The position numbers and the translations under genes are program-made. Positions 11,531-23,570 of a stretch of 64,000 nucleotides of DNA are shown piece after piece. Origin of the DNA: Prostheceraeus crozeri (lineage: Eukaryota; Platyhelminthes; Polycladida; Euryleptidae); NCBI GenBank assembly GCA_907163375.1, contig CAJQUW010008605.1, positions 310,001-374,000 on the forward strand, in the 5' to 3' direction. Position 1 is the first letter of the stretch; each line of letters begins with the position of its first letter. The notes beneath the pieces are model-generated. The model saw only the letters and a list, made by a program, of their open reading frames with translations. It searched no databases and was not told the origin of the DNA.

Positions 11531-12907
11531 CACTAGAAAGACCGAAGCTGTGATTAACCTAGGAAGACCATGGTGTCAATTTTGTTACCATCCATAAAAT
11601 TCTGAGTATTTTATATTATCAGAGGGTTTTATTAAAAATTTGAGCTCTAAATGCGATTTGATATTCAAACTTGAAGTCTTCAAGTTCAATTTCATCACAA
11701 TTTTCCATGACATATTGAGTGTGTGCTCAACTGTAAGCTGATAGGCCTAATGAGACATAATCACGCAAAACTGAAGTTGTTACCAGTATCAACCATGCAT
11801 TTTTGCTATCTACCGTTACACACGTATGTGCATACTATTTCCAATAATATCCACAATATTGACAATAGCTTCAAGGTATCCCTTCTCTTATTTCAACTGT
11901 TTGGATAAAACATTGTAGGCCCAGTGACTTCAAAGTTTGCCTGCATCATGGCACTACACATTCCCTTCGTGGATCGCGTACATGATACCCTCCACAATTT
12001 CTGCAAGAACATCATTAATCGTAGAGCTTCTTACAACCTGCCTGCAAGGATTTCCTTCTTATGTGGCAGATGAAGCAGATGGATGATCATACTCATGACA
12101 TCAGTACACATGCTTTCCATTGAGAATTTTACCAACTCATCGATGAGCAAGAGAAAGAAACTCCTTCGCGAAATTGTATACACTTTGACAATTCTTTTAT
12201 GAAAGTTCAACTGCTGAACCCGAGGATGTTTGACCATTCGATAAAAGGCCATCAACGTGAGGCTGAATGAACCGGTGACGTGACATATGGTTGAAACGTC
12301 AACACGACCATTTTATTCACTTTGCAGAAGTACAATTATGGAGACATTTTTGCCATCAGATGAAAATGAAGATCAGCGACAAACCGACATCCAATTTTGC
12401 ATTGGTAATGCACAAGCATATATGAATTATCTTGTTGCCTATAGAAATTTGTTATACGAGCTAATTGCTACGTAGAGACTGCAGAAACTATCTATGCGGC
12501 GAGTTTACATTGTTCGATCTAAATGTACCAACTAATACAGTGTAATTGACTTCAGGTACCGAGCAAGGCGTGAGGACATGAAAAAATTGTCAAATAAAAC
12601 ATTCCATCCGAAGCCAAGAATATGTGTAGTTACACTACACTCCTTGTATATGACCGATTCTAAATTGCTCAATGCTTCATAAACAAATTCAATTGTGGTA
12701 TCAAAACTGATAACATGGTCTTTGTAGGTAAACGTGTTGTCATGGACCCCAAAAATACAAAAGTAGTTTTTAGTGTATCCGATATGCTTAGCACAGCAAA
12801 TCAGGAAATTTCTGGACGCCAAATAATGATTCGACTCGATCTGCTACTGTTTTGACATGTCAACAGTTGGTTTGGTGTCAAAAAGAGACACGTTATTCTT
12901 TCTAGTG
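11531..12907 (-). mobile_element. Decayed, internally deleted piggyBac-2 relative, copy A
   Basis: The left end, CACTAGAAAGACC, is identical to the 13-bp terminal repeat of piggyBac-2, and the right end TTCTTTCTAGTG is its complement with changes. Flanks are TTGA (11527-11530) and CTTA/TTAA, decayed from TTAA. The total of 1377 bp is about half of piggyBac-2. Degenerate transposase reading frames on the minus strand confirm the family. Confidence 0.75.
12031..12822 (-). pseudogene. piggyBac transposase remnants, copy A
   Basis: Two minus ORFs remain. The upstream one (12532-12822) has HIGYTKNYFCIFGVHDN, resembling the strand around the first catalytic Asp, although that position reads CAKH rather than CDS. 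It then has VLFDNFFMSSRLARYL, the second-Asp motif. The downstream one (12031-12255) has FYRMVKHPRV and SRRSFFLLLIDELVK, like the helical C-terminal part of the transposase (a shReFxxxLxxxLi-like motif). The region holding the third Asp is not identifiable. No functional enzyme is possible. Confidence 0.65.
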
Positions 12908-14028
12908 CTTAATCATAAAGTTGCCACTATTTATAGTTTCGGAGAAGAGGCTGGTAGTTCAATGTTTCCCCTACATATAGTCAAAGCACTGACCATAATT
13001 TTGCTCAAATCCTGAGCACTATCATTATCACAGGCGAGATAATGAGTATAAGTCAGATACATGTGAAAAGAAAATGCGGAATCAGAAGAGTCTTTCTCAA
13101 GTCCCGAATCGCATGGAGATGACAGAAACACGGTACGACAGAAGGAGGGACATTGCATTCTGCTCAATATCGTTCGAATTCAAAACTATCGAATTCGTCT
13201 CAATTTACAGCAGGCGATCAATAAAGACTGGGCGATTATTCGTAAATTCCTTTTGACTTATGAATAAATTAAAACATTTACATTCATGAATCGGTTGCAA
13301 ATACTGCAGATATTTGATTTTTTTCAAAATTTGAATACAATATTTAATATTGTATTATAAAAATATAAATTATGTAATTATAATATTGTAATATTTAAAT
13401 ACACTCAACTGTAACGTTTTCCTCCATATAAATGTTCGTTACGCAATCAATCTTTGCATGCAGCATCAGCTCAGTATCAAGGAATTCTTATATGAATCTC
13501 AAAGGGTGACTGGCATGTAGAACGGAGCTACATGGCTCTAAAGATGGTGGAAACATAGGGTCCGCTAAAAGACACAGAAAAATTAAACTTATCTCACAAC
13601 TTCATGTATTCTTGTTACCCGCAATAACTATGATAATTGTGCTGCTGTATATCAGTATGGTTCACATTTGTGATATTAAGCGGTAACCAGAATATTGAAA
13701 GCTACATCAGGCTTTCGAAAAACGTGCTTTTTCAAAAAATGCCGAAAATGGTTGTTTTCAAGATGGGCTATCTTTTTTCTATATACCAGTTTTGACTCCA
13801 AATTGATGCTGAAACTCAGAAACATGGCCAATTCCTTTTAGAAGAAATTTGATCTGCTATCCGATAGTTAGAGTGGTATCAATTGGCCAATTTTGATTTT
13901 GCTCATTTTTTCAATATATGATGTCAACATTTTATAAGTAGTATCGAGATGTAGCATTTATAGTACAATAGCACTTGAAAACCTTAAGTTGGTGTGCAGA
14001 AAGACATTATTCCTTTTGATAGATATTA
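12908..14028. other. AT-rich spacer including palindromic tract
   Basis: No recognisable gene. The tract at 13310-13410 is almost pure A/T with overlapping TAATATTA-type palindromes (copy B 52720-52815). A 78-codon minus ORF at 12931-13167 is shared with copy B but has no motif. Confidence 0.5.
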
Positions 14029-14030
14029 TA

Positions 14031-15531
14031 CAGATTGTTTCATAAAAATGGATCACCCTTAAACATCGCATTAACTTCAACTTTGTCTAACTCCGCCAAA
14101 CTTGAACGAATTTCTCTGAAATTTGGAAGATGTGTCAGTTGTGCTTACTAATATCATTGTTGGAAATTTCAAGCATGAATATTGAGTTGTTTTCCTGTTA
14201 TAGATAAAAAAGTAGTAGATAATTTGATCTTCATTTAGCAATGTTACACAAAATCATACCTCACTCTTATGAAATTACATTTGTTTCCTTTGTTATGTAA
14301 TATGTTGTTCTACAAGCCAAAAGCTATCAAGCAAAACAAAGATAAAGAAAATCGGTCAATCAGAGCCAGTATAGCACCATTATTCATCAACAATAATGTA
14401 ACTGCTACATGTGATTAACTGGACTTCATGTTCCATAGCTTCCTGACTTCGTTGCGGTGGTGTTGGCAGCACTCCTGATTGCTTTCAGCTAGAAATCTAT
14501 CTCTTACCGGTTGAAAACAATACAAAGCACAAATGAACAATAGCGAGATCGCATTCACAAAAGGCAAAGTGTCAGCCTTGCCAGAACTAGGTTTTTCTTT
14601 GCGAGCTACAAGCAAGCGACTAAATGTCCCTTACACAAATGTGCATCGATGGCATAATGATGATTTTCGACTCTGTCGTAAAGAGGGCTCTGGCCGTCCA
14701 CGCAAAACATCCAAACGTAGAGACCGCCTAATTTTGAGATTTGTTAAAGTTGATCCAAGTCTCTCGTTAACTGAGATGGCTGCACTAGACTCGTCTATTT
14801 CTAAGTCCATTATTCGTAGAAGACTTATTGAGTCGAATTTCAAGAGCTGTAAGAGGCCCTCTCAGATCGAATTATCAGATCACCATACAAAAAGACGTCT
14901 CAGATGGGCAATGAGTCATTGTCACTGGCGAAATCAATGGGATCGGGTTGTCTGGTCTGATGAGGCATCAGTCCGTCTGAAGGATAGTGATGGTCGATTG
15001 AGATTATGGATAAAATCTGATCAGGAAATTCCGAGACATTTACATCGTCCCCGGGTACAAGGTGGTTATTTATGGATGATAATGCTACGTGTCACAGGAG
15101 TAGTAGAGTCAACTTATGCAAGTCTCAATTAGGGCTTAGTCTCACTCTTGGCCAGCTCGTTCTCCTGATCTGAATCCCATAGAAAATGTATGGAGTATTC
15201 TAAAACGTAACGTTCGTGGTTCACTGCTACCTACAGATGGCGTATCACAACTTACGTCACTGTTAAAAAGAGAGTGGAGAAAGTTAGATCCGTCAAAAAT
15301 CAACGATATCATCGAATCAATGCCTAGACGAATTGGTAATGTCATTGACAATAAGGAGGGCCACAAAATATTAGCTTCTTAAGAACCGTTGCTGTATCAT
15401 AGCTTATCAGATTATTTTAGGACATTTAAATATATTAGGGACATGAAATAATATGAACAATGCTTTCTGTATCATACTTATGTTTTATTTAGTCAAATTT
15501 TAGGATGATCCACTTTTTATGAAACGGACTG
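14031..15531 (+). mobile_element. Tc1-like transposon with TA target duplication, copy A only
   Basis: TA at 14029-14030 and 15532-15533 flanks a 1501-bp element. Copy B has a single TA at 53440-53441 with joined flanks. The TIRs start CAGATTGTTTCATAAAAATG on the left and CAGTCCGTTTCATAAAAAGT on the right, about 28 bp with a few mismatches and an indel. It carries one transposase pseudogene on the plus strand. Confidence 0.95.
14533..15382 (+). pseudogene. Tc1-like transposase, internally deleted and frameshifted
   Basis: The N-terminus is a helix-turn-helix pair (LGFSLRATSKRLNVPYTNVH) followed by a GSGRPRKTS hook between the two DNA-binding subdomains. The first catalytic Asp is in VVWSDEASV. 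After VQGGY the usual 40-50 residues are missing, and the sequence resumes one frame over with the second Asp in DDNATCH. A further shift gives the third acidic site in WPARSPDLNPIENVW. The normal length is about 340 residues; the first frame stops at 15132. The deletion and two shifts make it inactive. The D-D-E spacing suggests a DD34E Tc1-like enzyme. Confidence 0.9.
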
Positions 15532-15533
15532 TA

Positions 15534-15790
15534 TATGAAACTTTGATATATTGCAATAGAGCCAGGTATGGCTTTCGATGTTCGAGTTTTGTTGAATTAG
15601 ATATACTTTATCAATCAACATTCGACATACAAGAAGTCTTCTACCATTACGCAGACGCTGAGCGACCTATTATAACTCTTTTGTAAAATACTCGATGTAT
15701 ACATGACTTTGCCTTTGTGTATTTCACCTGTCCTGTCATTACCGCCTTTTGTTTTGACAAAATAAAGAATTATTATTATTATTATTATCG
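15534..15790 (+). repeat. Possible LINE-type 3' tail ending in (ATT)n, copy A
   Basis: The sequence ends with AATAAAGAATTATTATTATT, a polyadenylation-like signal followed by a short ATT microsatellite, the usual 3' end of many non-LTR elements. A short plus ORF just before it is unrecognised. The Tc1-like element sits immediately upstream, and copy B (53442-53700) keeps the tail without it. Confidence 0.4.
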
Positions 15791-17165
15791 ACATTGTGCT
15801 TTTGAATAGTCAAGTTTTTGCGAAATACTCAGGATAGATTTAGCATACTGTTTTCTGAAGTAATCAATTGCTTTTAAGAATTTCAATTATCCTAATAATG
15901 AGATATCATTCGCAGCGAACCTGAGAAGAGCCAAAATGAATGAATTTCATGTTGTGATCATGTAAATAGCTTTTGACTGACTCACTATTGCAGAATGTTT
16001 TCTGAGTGAAACCCACGAACCATTGATATTGTTGGTAATATATATAGTTGGTAATCTTTTAGGCTGTTGACAGATCTGATATCTATGAATGTCACCAAAG
16101 TAAAAGGATCTGATTAATTGCAATCAGCAAACCAACCTGCTCAGTTATCAGTCTAACATTAAAACAAGAATGATAGGTTCAACTATAGGTGCAAACGATC
16201 AGTGCAATATCATGTTATTAACCCTTTCATGCATATTGTACTCTGTTGAGGACATTTTGACCACATGTTTTGGGAAATATTGATCCCAAAGCGGCAAAAA
16301 TTTGTAACCAAAAGAATGAGGAGATCAATGCGCTTCTAATGGCATCTCTCTTGACTTCGTACAATCCCTAGAACGCCCGCAAATTGCATTTGGAGAAAAT
16401 CTTTTCAGTATATTCCCTTCGGACGAAAGACGTGGTTGTGATCTCATCTGAAGTACTAAACATAGTGTCACATCAATCACGTATAAACAAATTATGGAAT
16501 TCTACCGAATCTTGGTGTTCGAGTCAGATGCATGCATTCATTGGAGAACGCTCATCATTTGATCGCAGTCTTGCCTGAACGTCAGACATCTGCTACTGTT
16601 GACGTAGTGGCCTCTCTGACATAAAGCGAATCCAGGAACAATTGGGTTGCGCTTCCCTTACTATATTTAGATACCGCTCTTCGATCAATAATCGTGTAGA
16701 ATTACATTGCAAAAATTGGAGAAGGCAAAGCATCATGTCTACCGGAAAAGTCAAAATTGGCGCGGGCGCGTGCGCTTACTGCTTCACGCACACACAACTC
16801 TATTTCGCTCTGTCTGAACATCAATGCTCCGTCTGAACACACGACCAGCTTGTGTGTCTAATTGTTCGAAGAAAGCAGCTGTGATTCGAGCACCCTGTTC
16901 AATGAGGTTGAGAATCTGACTTTGAGACGGACAGCTGTGCACAGCTGTCACGAGAAGCTATCGAATTTAAATGAATGATGACACTTTTCATTTTTATAAT
17001 TGTTGGAAAATTATTTTTTAAGGATGCGCCGAAGGCCTCGCAGGTTCGGAGAAGACGCCACTGATTATATTGTTTCTATTTACAACAACGCAAAGGTGCA
17101 ATGATGGTATTTTGAGATTATCAGACGTTAACAACTGTAATAATATTATCCATAAATTCCATTAA
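15791..17165. other. Spacer, mostly without recognised genes, copy A
   Basis: No confident gene. Minus-strand reading opposite 16384-16578 continues the zinc-finger-like frame seen complete in copy B at 54753-55022, but copy A lacks the finger itself. A GC-rich patch at 16756-16790 is notable against the AT-rich background. Confidence 0.4.
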
Positions 17166-18080
17166 AAAAGCGGACCACCTAAATTTCACTGAGATTCAAT
17201 CGATTCTCAGTCGTGTCGCACAACAACATGCCATACATCATATAGAGCGTGCATTTTCAGCTTTGAAATGAGCTATGATAGACTTGCATCCATTATTGTA
17301 TTTTCTGAGCAGTTCTCAAAAAATGAAAATCATTCAATTTACAACTCACAATTTTTCAAAAAGAAAACATATGAGTGTGATAATGAATCAGACACGGAGA
17401 GAACGAACATTTTCTGAGCTATCCTTTGCCATACTGGTCATCAAAATTGGTAAACTGATGAAAAATGAGTGATATCGTGAAGTTATCACAAAATTATGAC
17501 CTTTTTGGTTGAAAATGTTATATTCTCAATTTTCATCAAAAATGTTCATCTTTGGTATCTTCAGAATCCTTGCGATGTAAAGAGTATGAATATATAAGTT
17601 CAATAGTTCTTTTTTCAAACTTCTTCAACATTTTTTCTCATTTCCGCAAAAATAGACAAACACCATAAGCTGAATTAATGTTCAAAACAAGACAATTGAG
17701 GCAGGGTTGTCTTTGTTCATTCATAGCAGCTGGCGATTGCTTACCTTCATTTTTTGTTTACTTTGTTTAATTTTTTATCAGTTCACCGATTTTGATGAAC
17801 AGTATGTCAAAAGAGAGCTCAGAAAATGTTTGTTCCCTCCGTATCTGATTCATTATCATACTCATTTGTTTTCTTTTTGAAAAATTGCGATTTGTAAATT
17901 GAATGATTTTCATTTTTTGACCACTGATCAGAAAATGCAATAACGAATGCAAGTCTATCATAGCTCATTTCAAATCTGAGAATGCAGCTCTCGAATAATG
18001 TATAGCATGTTGTTGTGCGACACGATTGAAAGGCATGAGAATCGACTGAATCTGAATGAAATTTAGGTGGTCCGCTTTTT
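17166..18080. repeat. Long-arm fold-back element, copy A
   Basis: Arms of about 300 bp, 17166-17466 and 17771-18080, are inverted copies with outer ends AAAAAGCGGACCACCTAAAT. The spacer is about 300 bp. Each arm, read inwards, encodes a frame starting MIDLHPLLYFL (left) or MIDLHSLLHFL (right), and in another frame FEMSYDRLA. This may be a relic of an ORF, but I do not recognise it. No target-site duplication is clear. Confidence 0.85.
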
Positions 18081-18199
18081 ATGTTCATCTCGGTAGAAGA
18101 CATAGAGATCAAGTTAAGTTGTTTCCTTATAATTCTTCTTTTCTTCCGACTTCTTAGACACACCTACACATCTCACACATTGCACATCAAACTCATGCA

Positions 18200-18490
18200 A
18201 TGCAAAGCACTACTCCTGTATCCAATCTAGCGGTTCCTATACTTTCGGCAATACCGCCAGTTGCTGATGTTCCGATTATGCCTCATTCTGAAGTCTCAGC
18301 TACAGCAGATACCTTGCCACCTGCTGTTCCAATGCCTCCATCGACAGTTCGAGCATCTCAGCCACAGGCTTCATCTCCTGTTTCCTCTAGTCCCAATGTA
18401 AAAAAAGTACCGCATCAAATGTGCCGCAGTCAGAGAATGCACAAGCCTCCTGTGAAGTTAAGTGACTTCCCTAACGGAGGGGAATTGTGA
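18200..18490 (+). pseudogene. Possible C-terminal tail of an LTR-retrotransposon Pol, copy A only
   Basis: A 96-codon proline/serine-rich frame ends CRSQRMHKPPVKLSDFP. An RxSxRxxKPPxxL-type motif commonly closes gypsy-like integrases, and the sequence after the frame (GGAGGGGAATTGTGACAA) could be a polypurine tract and LTR start. The integrase core is missing. Copy B has deleted most of this stretch (junction near 56757-56790). The evidence is a single short motif. Confidence 0.4.
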
Positions 18491-18627
18491 CAATGGAGCT
18501 TCAGCTGATAGAAACGAAACTCACTTTTGAATTTAATGCAAATATTCAAGTATCATTTTTCCTCGATCATCGCCTCCTCGTTGAATTCGCTATATTTTAT
18601 AATGGAAGTTAGTGCATTTGATTTTAA

Positions 18628-21203
18628 CACTAGAAAGACCAACTTTTTTTATTACCGTTAAAGACCGTTGGGTCAATTGACCCCTTATATTGAAAAGCAT
18701 TATGTATGAATTGAAGTTTTGCTATATTGATGTGAAAACGCAAAAAAATCACGATACTGATTACAATTCAGTTTTAAATTTATTGGGATTGTTTGCAAAA
18801 GTTATAGCTTTCAAACCTTCGGATCGGATTGAATTACTCCGATGGTAGAATGCACAAATGATCGATTGGTGAGGAGCACTTGCCACATACGAACTTTTCA
18901 CATGAGGAGCACAACAATTTTTTTTGTTTGACTTGCAAATCTCACATCTTGTTCGCAAATTGGATAAATCACTGCGATTGACTTGAAGGCGCAATGTAGA
19001 AATATGGTAATGCGGTCGTTTTCTGGATTTTGCTTTGGAACAAAGTACTTGTCCAATGTGCAACATGAAATCACGTCGGGATTTTGCATTTGGCATAATA
19101 ATCTCTCGTGCCAAGACGAAAGAGTTCAAACACAAAATGTCTAACAAGTTGTAGAATACAGCGAGAGTCCATCTTCTTGAGGCGCATTTTGTCGAATACA
19201 ACCGTAGCATCTGATCTGCAGTATCTACTTTTACAGTTATCATTTTTGGTTTTTTCTTCGGATCATTTCTATCGACAATGGCTGATCGATGTTCTGTTGA
19301 CAAAACAAACACGGTCTGGCTTGGCTTGCCTTTATAAGCAACGATCAGTTGATCTTCCGATTTCAAGAATGTGGATGTATGAACTGGTACCTGCTTTGAA
19401 GAGAATTGTTTCACAATTTCTCGTGGAATCTCGCATGTATTTGGTCAGACAGTTCCAAGAAGGGTCACGTTTTTTGCTGAAGACTTTTAGCCAATGAACA
19501 CGAGGTGAAAAAGTTATCAGATGTCACAGAAATTCCACTGCCAAAATATGATTCATTCAAATTCAAAACAGCGGACTCGATCGGGAAGAGAAACTCGGCT
19601 ATCACTCTGATCATCTCTTCCGGTGCATGGTATCGCTTTCAGAACATACTTTGTCAGTAAGTCACATATAATCCAAAACTTTATTCCAAGCTTATCGGGT
19701 TTGGTTGCATTATACTGCAAAAAGGGACAACGACATTTACATGGGAATAATTGCTCATCCACAGTAGCATGTTCTCCAGGAAAGAAAGCTTCTTCACATT
19801 CTTTTTGATTACTGTATCCCATAACTGCTGTATCGTGGCATCTTTGTTCACATGCCTTCTTTCAGCTCTGCTGCTCTTATCGTCAAATTGGATGTAACGT
19901 TTGATTTCTTTGTATCTATTTCGACTCATCGTCTGTTGAAAAATATTTATACCATATTCTTGACTCCAGAAAGATGAAAGAGGTTGATTCTTTCCTTGTA
20001 GTACACCTCGTATTATAATCAAGCCAACGAATGCAAGCATGTAATTTTCTGTTGTGTTTCAAAATTGTTGTTTCCTTGGCGCGTAGCCTCGGCCATTGTG
20101 AAGTCACGAATTTTGACGCATATTATCTTTTCCAAGAAGTTCTATGAAGATATCATGCTCGTCATCCACCCGATTCAATATATAACGTGTAGGACCTGCT
20201 TCGTGTCTTACTATATTTCTCGCAGGAGTTCTTTCTCTTGTATTGGCACTATCAATATTCACTTCAGTCCAACAAGTACCGTCAGGTGACGTGAAATGTA
20301 GAATTTCATCTGTATGATTCGCACTGTTATCTGTTTCAGAAGAAGATTCGCTTCTCTCCATAACTTCGTCATCTTCGCCGTCGCTCACTACAGGAGATAG
20401 AATGTAGTGGAGTCATTTTCATTTTCGTCATCGTCACTTTGATAACTATCGTCGTAATCAGAGTCAATGCTCGAAATAAGCTGTTGAGCTATTTCAGCAG
20501 CTGTACGTCTTGAACGTGAAGCCATCAAACACCAAGTGAAGCGTAGAAACTGACTAAGTGACTAACACGCTGAGTGCAACAAAAAGGATCGATAAACCAC
20601 TTCTAAACTCTCAATATCTGCTAGCTCGCAGTTATCACATGACAGAATGTCTGTCACGTGTTGTCATAGAAATCGGACGATGTGAAGTCAGCTCTTCATA
20701 CAAAAATCTGTCATTCATTTCATCCATAGAGATCGGATCTAACTCTTTACATAAAAGTCATCACTACATTCTTAGCCGCATGTTGAGTTCAAACAGGATA
20801 ATGTGAATCTACGATCGAATACCATGAAGAACAAACATGCATGAAAACATTTTCAAAATACGTCATAAAGAAACATCAATCAGAACTAAACAAATTCGGT
20901 TTGACGCATCAATCAATTAGTCAGGACACTCTGATTTTGAATTACATTGCTTCTACAAGTTGACTTGCCTTCGTCGCCTTGAGAACATCATTTATGGGTC
21001 AATTGACCCATCGGTCATTGACGTACAATCACAAATTTAAATCGAAACTAACGGGAAAATGAAGGAATTACTATGTTGATTTTGTGTAACTTAAAGTTTT
21101 AGGAAACGTCAAGGAAGATCGGTGCGCTACAGTTACTCATCACATTTTTATGAATATGCTTACCATCAATTCTGGGTCAATTGACCCAACGGTCTTTCTA
21201 GTG
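18628..21203 (-). mobile_element. piggyBac-2, full-length element with TTAA target duplication
   Basis: TTAA at 18624-18627 and 21204-21207 bounds 2576 bp. The TIR is CACTAGAAAGACC, 13 bp and perfect. Copy B shows the unoccupied site (TTGA, 56888-56891) with joined flanks. The palindrome GGGTCAATTGACCC occurs at 18670-18683 near the left end, and at 20996-21009 and 21174-21187 near the right. The left subterminal region is longer by about 26 bases than the right. It carries a broken transposase. Confidence 0.95.
18761..20525 (-). pseudogene. piggyBac-2 transposase, multiply frameshifted
   Basis: The start at 20525 (MASRSRRTAAEIAQQL) opens an acidic N-terminus. Next come SPDGTCW and ARNIVRHEAGP, then a domain with FVGLIIIRGVLQGK and SRNRYKEIKRYIQFDD. 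The core has TVDEQLFP, the first Asp in IICDLLTKYVLKAIPC, the second in VTSDNFFTSCSLAKSL (about 19520) and the third in KVDTADQML. The C-terminal Cys pattern begins RCEICKSNKKNCC. The expected length is near 580 residues. Frames change at least four times and a double stop follows residue 45, so it is inactive. It shares N-terminal motifs with piggyBac-3. Confidence 0.9.
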
Positions 21204-21372
21204 TTAATAAATATTGCCACATTAAAGTTGAGTGACATCATTCTATCAATTATTTTCTTACAAATGTTTAATGCTATCATAAGTTGTGTTCATTAAATTC
21301 TCGTGTATAGCAGCTGCCCGACAACAAAATAAACATAGCGCACTGATATGATTCTCTGTACGGGAAGTCAGT

Positions 21373-22783
21373 CATGATGAAGTCGAAAGAAAATTCTCTC
21401 CCACTTTTGCGACTGCTAATTTTATTTCAAAATACTCGTAAATACACACGACACGCTTCGTCTACTGACTATTTCAGGGGTTACAAGCTGCTGCTGCTCT
21501 GCTAGTGGGTTTATGTACAAATTTGCCAATGAAAGCAGCTCATCTGTTCAGCTCATGTCGTCTGTTTGGTTTTGGCATGTTCGTCGCAATTAACCGAGAT
21601 TCAGCGACCCTAGTAGAAATTGTTGTTTGCTATTTATCAATCATTTTGCAGTCGAAATTGTTAATGGTCATCACTTTATCACTGTGAGCTATCATCTCAT
21701 GTTCACTCAGTGCACTTTTCTTGATTTCATACCGTAAAGTGCGCTCATGTTCTCTATAGCGAACTTGAAATTGGCGACAAGCTTGACCTACGGAATTCCA
21801 GGTAATCTGAAATTCGAAGCTAGCATTTTTCCAGGTTTAGTAGTGATGCGCATTGGAGTATCATATTTATTTTTCATTTCATTGACTTTTCTCAGAACAC
21901 CATCATCTCCAAGGAAATCAAGTGTCAAATTCACCTTGTTTTCTTCAATGTTTTTAAAATTTTGATTTCTATTTTTGCGACCAAACTCGCTAGGAACCAA
22001 AATCCTCATTCCTAGCGATATAAAATCATTTTTGAGTAATGGTCCTAAATTTCAGCTTCCTCATCGTTTTGACAATGATTTTCATAATGGTAATGAAATT
22101 GCTATTGACAATTTATCCTATAAATTACGTTGGTCTCATTCATCACTTAAACAACTGCGGGGTATCGGACATAAATAGAATGCACATTCCTTTTGATAAA
22201 AATACCGTAGACTTACCTCCACGAATGAGCGAACCCTTAGAAAATAATTTTAAACTGTTTGAAATAGAAGGTAAACGTGTTCTGTACACGAAGAAGCTAA
22301 AATTCTTCAGAAAAAATAAGAAATAAAAAAGTATCAATAGTATAAATAAAAAAAATTGAACCTTTTTGAAACAAAGCAAATTATCTGTTGTTCCGTCGGA
22401 TAAATCTAATCGCATAGCAATTTGTGAAGAAGATAGTAGAAAATGCCACACTGAAAGTCTCCTTCATGATACAAGCACCTACAAAACTAGAGATGCTTCA
22501 AAAAAATTCAGCAATAGAAAACCAAGCTAACCGCTTAGTTAGAATACTAATCGCTTAGTTAGAATATTAAAATACTGCTCGTAACAGATAGCCACCCAGC
22601 CAAATTTCAACTGAACATAAAAGATCACAAAAACAAAGAAAATAGATTTTCCCATTGCTCCCAATAGCGTCTACACTGTAAATCGCTCAATGCGAATCAC
22701 GTACGAAGGATGCATACCAAAATCTTTTTTGGTATATTCCTGTATTCTCTTGGTATATATTTGTATGCTTTTCGTATGTTGTT
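21373..22783. mobile_element. Head-to-head Penelope-like composite, copy A
   Basis: The unit has a minus-strand half (21373 to about 22010) and a plus-strand half (about 22020-22700) meeting at a perfect 10-bp hairpin, TCGCTAGGAA...TTCCTAGCGA, at 21989-22020. The minus half encodes a degenerate GIY-YIG nuclease: GQTCRQFQVRYREHERTL, then SALSKHAMIAHS and VAESRLIA. The plus half encodes the N-terminal part of a Penelope RT (VVPSDKSNRIAICEED, LLHDTSTYKTRDAS). The same two-part unit recurs inverted at 27569-29007. The catalytic YVGET site is not intact. Confidence 0.7.
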
Positions 22784-23023
22784 TCAAATGTAGCATGCTT
22801 TACATACCAAAGGCATACCATCACAATGTTAAAAGAAATCATAAATCATGTCCAAAGTGTGTTGATTTTAGACCTTTTGTCAATAAAGATCACAATAATG
22901 TTGTTCAAATTTAGCAAAAAATTGAATTTTTTTGCTGTACATTTTGCGGCTATTGCTGCTTAGCATATTTTTCAGAATATCGTGCGATTTTTCTGAAGGG
23001 TCAAAGCATTGAATCTCGACGTA
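22784..23023. other. Spacer between Penelope-like pieces
   Basis: AT-rich with no recognised gene. GGTATA-type words recur to the left. Confidence 0.4.
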
Positions 23024-23410
23024 TCAAGCACTATTTTTTGTAAAATTATTTTTCACGTGATTCGGCAACCAGCTATCCTTGCGTAAAGATATGCCAGAAT
23101 GGCAAGGTTTACTGCACCAATTATGTTTTAATTTTTCTTTTACTGAAATGCTAATGTCTAGGAAATTTAGAAAGTCAGTTTCTGGAACTTCTAAAGTAAT
23201 TTGTATGTTATCATCTATGGAGTTAGAAGTATCTTGGATAGTCTGAAGTGCATTCTTACCTTTCGGGAATGGATCCAAGATGATGTCGCCGATATATCTT
23301 TTGTAAATTGTTGAGCAAATATTGCGATCATTCATCAATTTTTCTAGGGCTTTATTTTCTACACTGCTCATACAAATTATTGCAAACGGAGGTGCAAGGT
23401 GTGTCCTCAT
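23024..23410 (-). pseudogene. Penelope-like reverse transcriptase C-terminal half, copy A
   Basis: The frame reads LAPPFAIICMSSVENKALEK (the RT motif after GTAMGS, usually LAPIFANIYM), then KRYIGDIILDPF, where the catalytic box is normally R-Y-V/I-D-D; here the second Asp has become Gly-Asp order YIGD. It continues with NIQITLEVPE and FLNFLDISISV, the FLD motif, and a tail HSGISLRKDSWLPNHVK typical of these elements. Upstream fingers and downstream nuclease are absent. It is non-functional because of the active-site change and truncation. Confidence 0.8.
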
Positions 23411-23570
23411 CGGGCAACTATTTATTTGTAGGTATATCTTGTCATTATACGTTATTTCATAATGATACGAGACAAATTTTTAAAGATCTACGACATCTGT
23501 AGAACTGAAACCATACATGTAAGTCTCGATTTGATTCCAATGTTGCTTAGCAAACTATTCTGTCACTGTT

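Noticed and set aside
12287-12475. 62-codon plus ORF conserved in both copies
   Set aside because: It lies antisense inside the decayed piggyBac element and conservation is from the block duplication.
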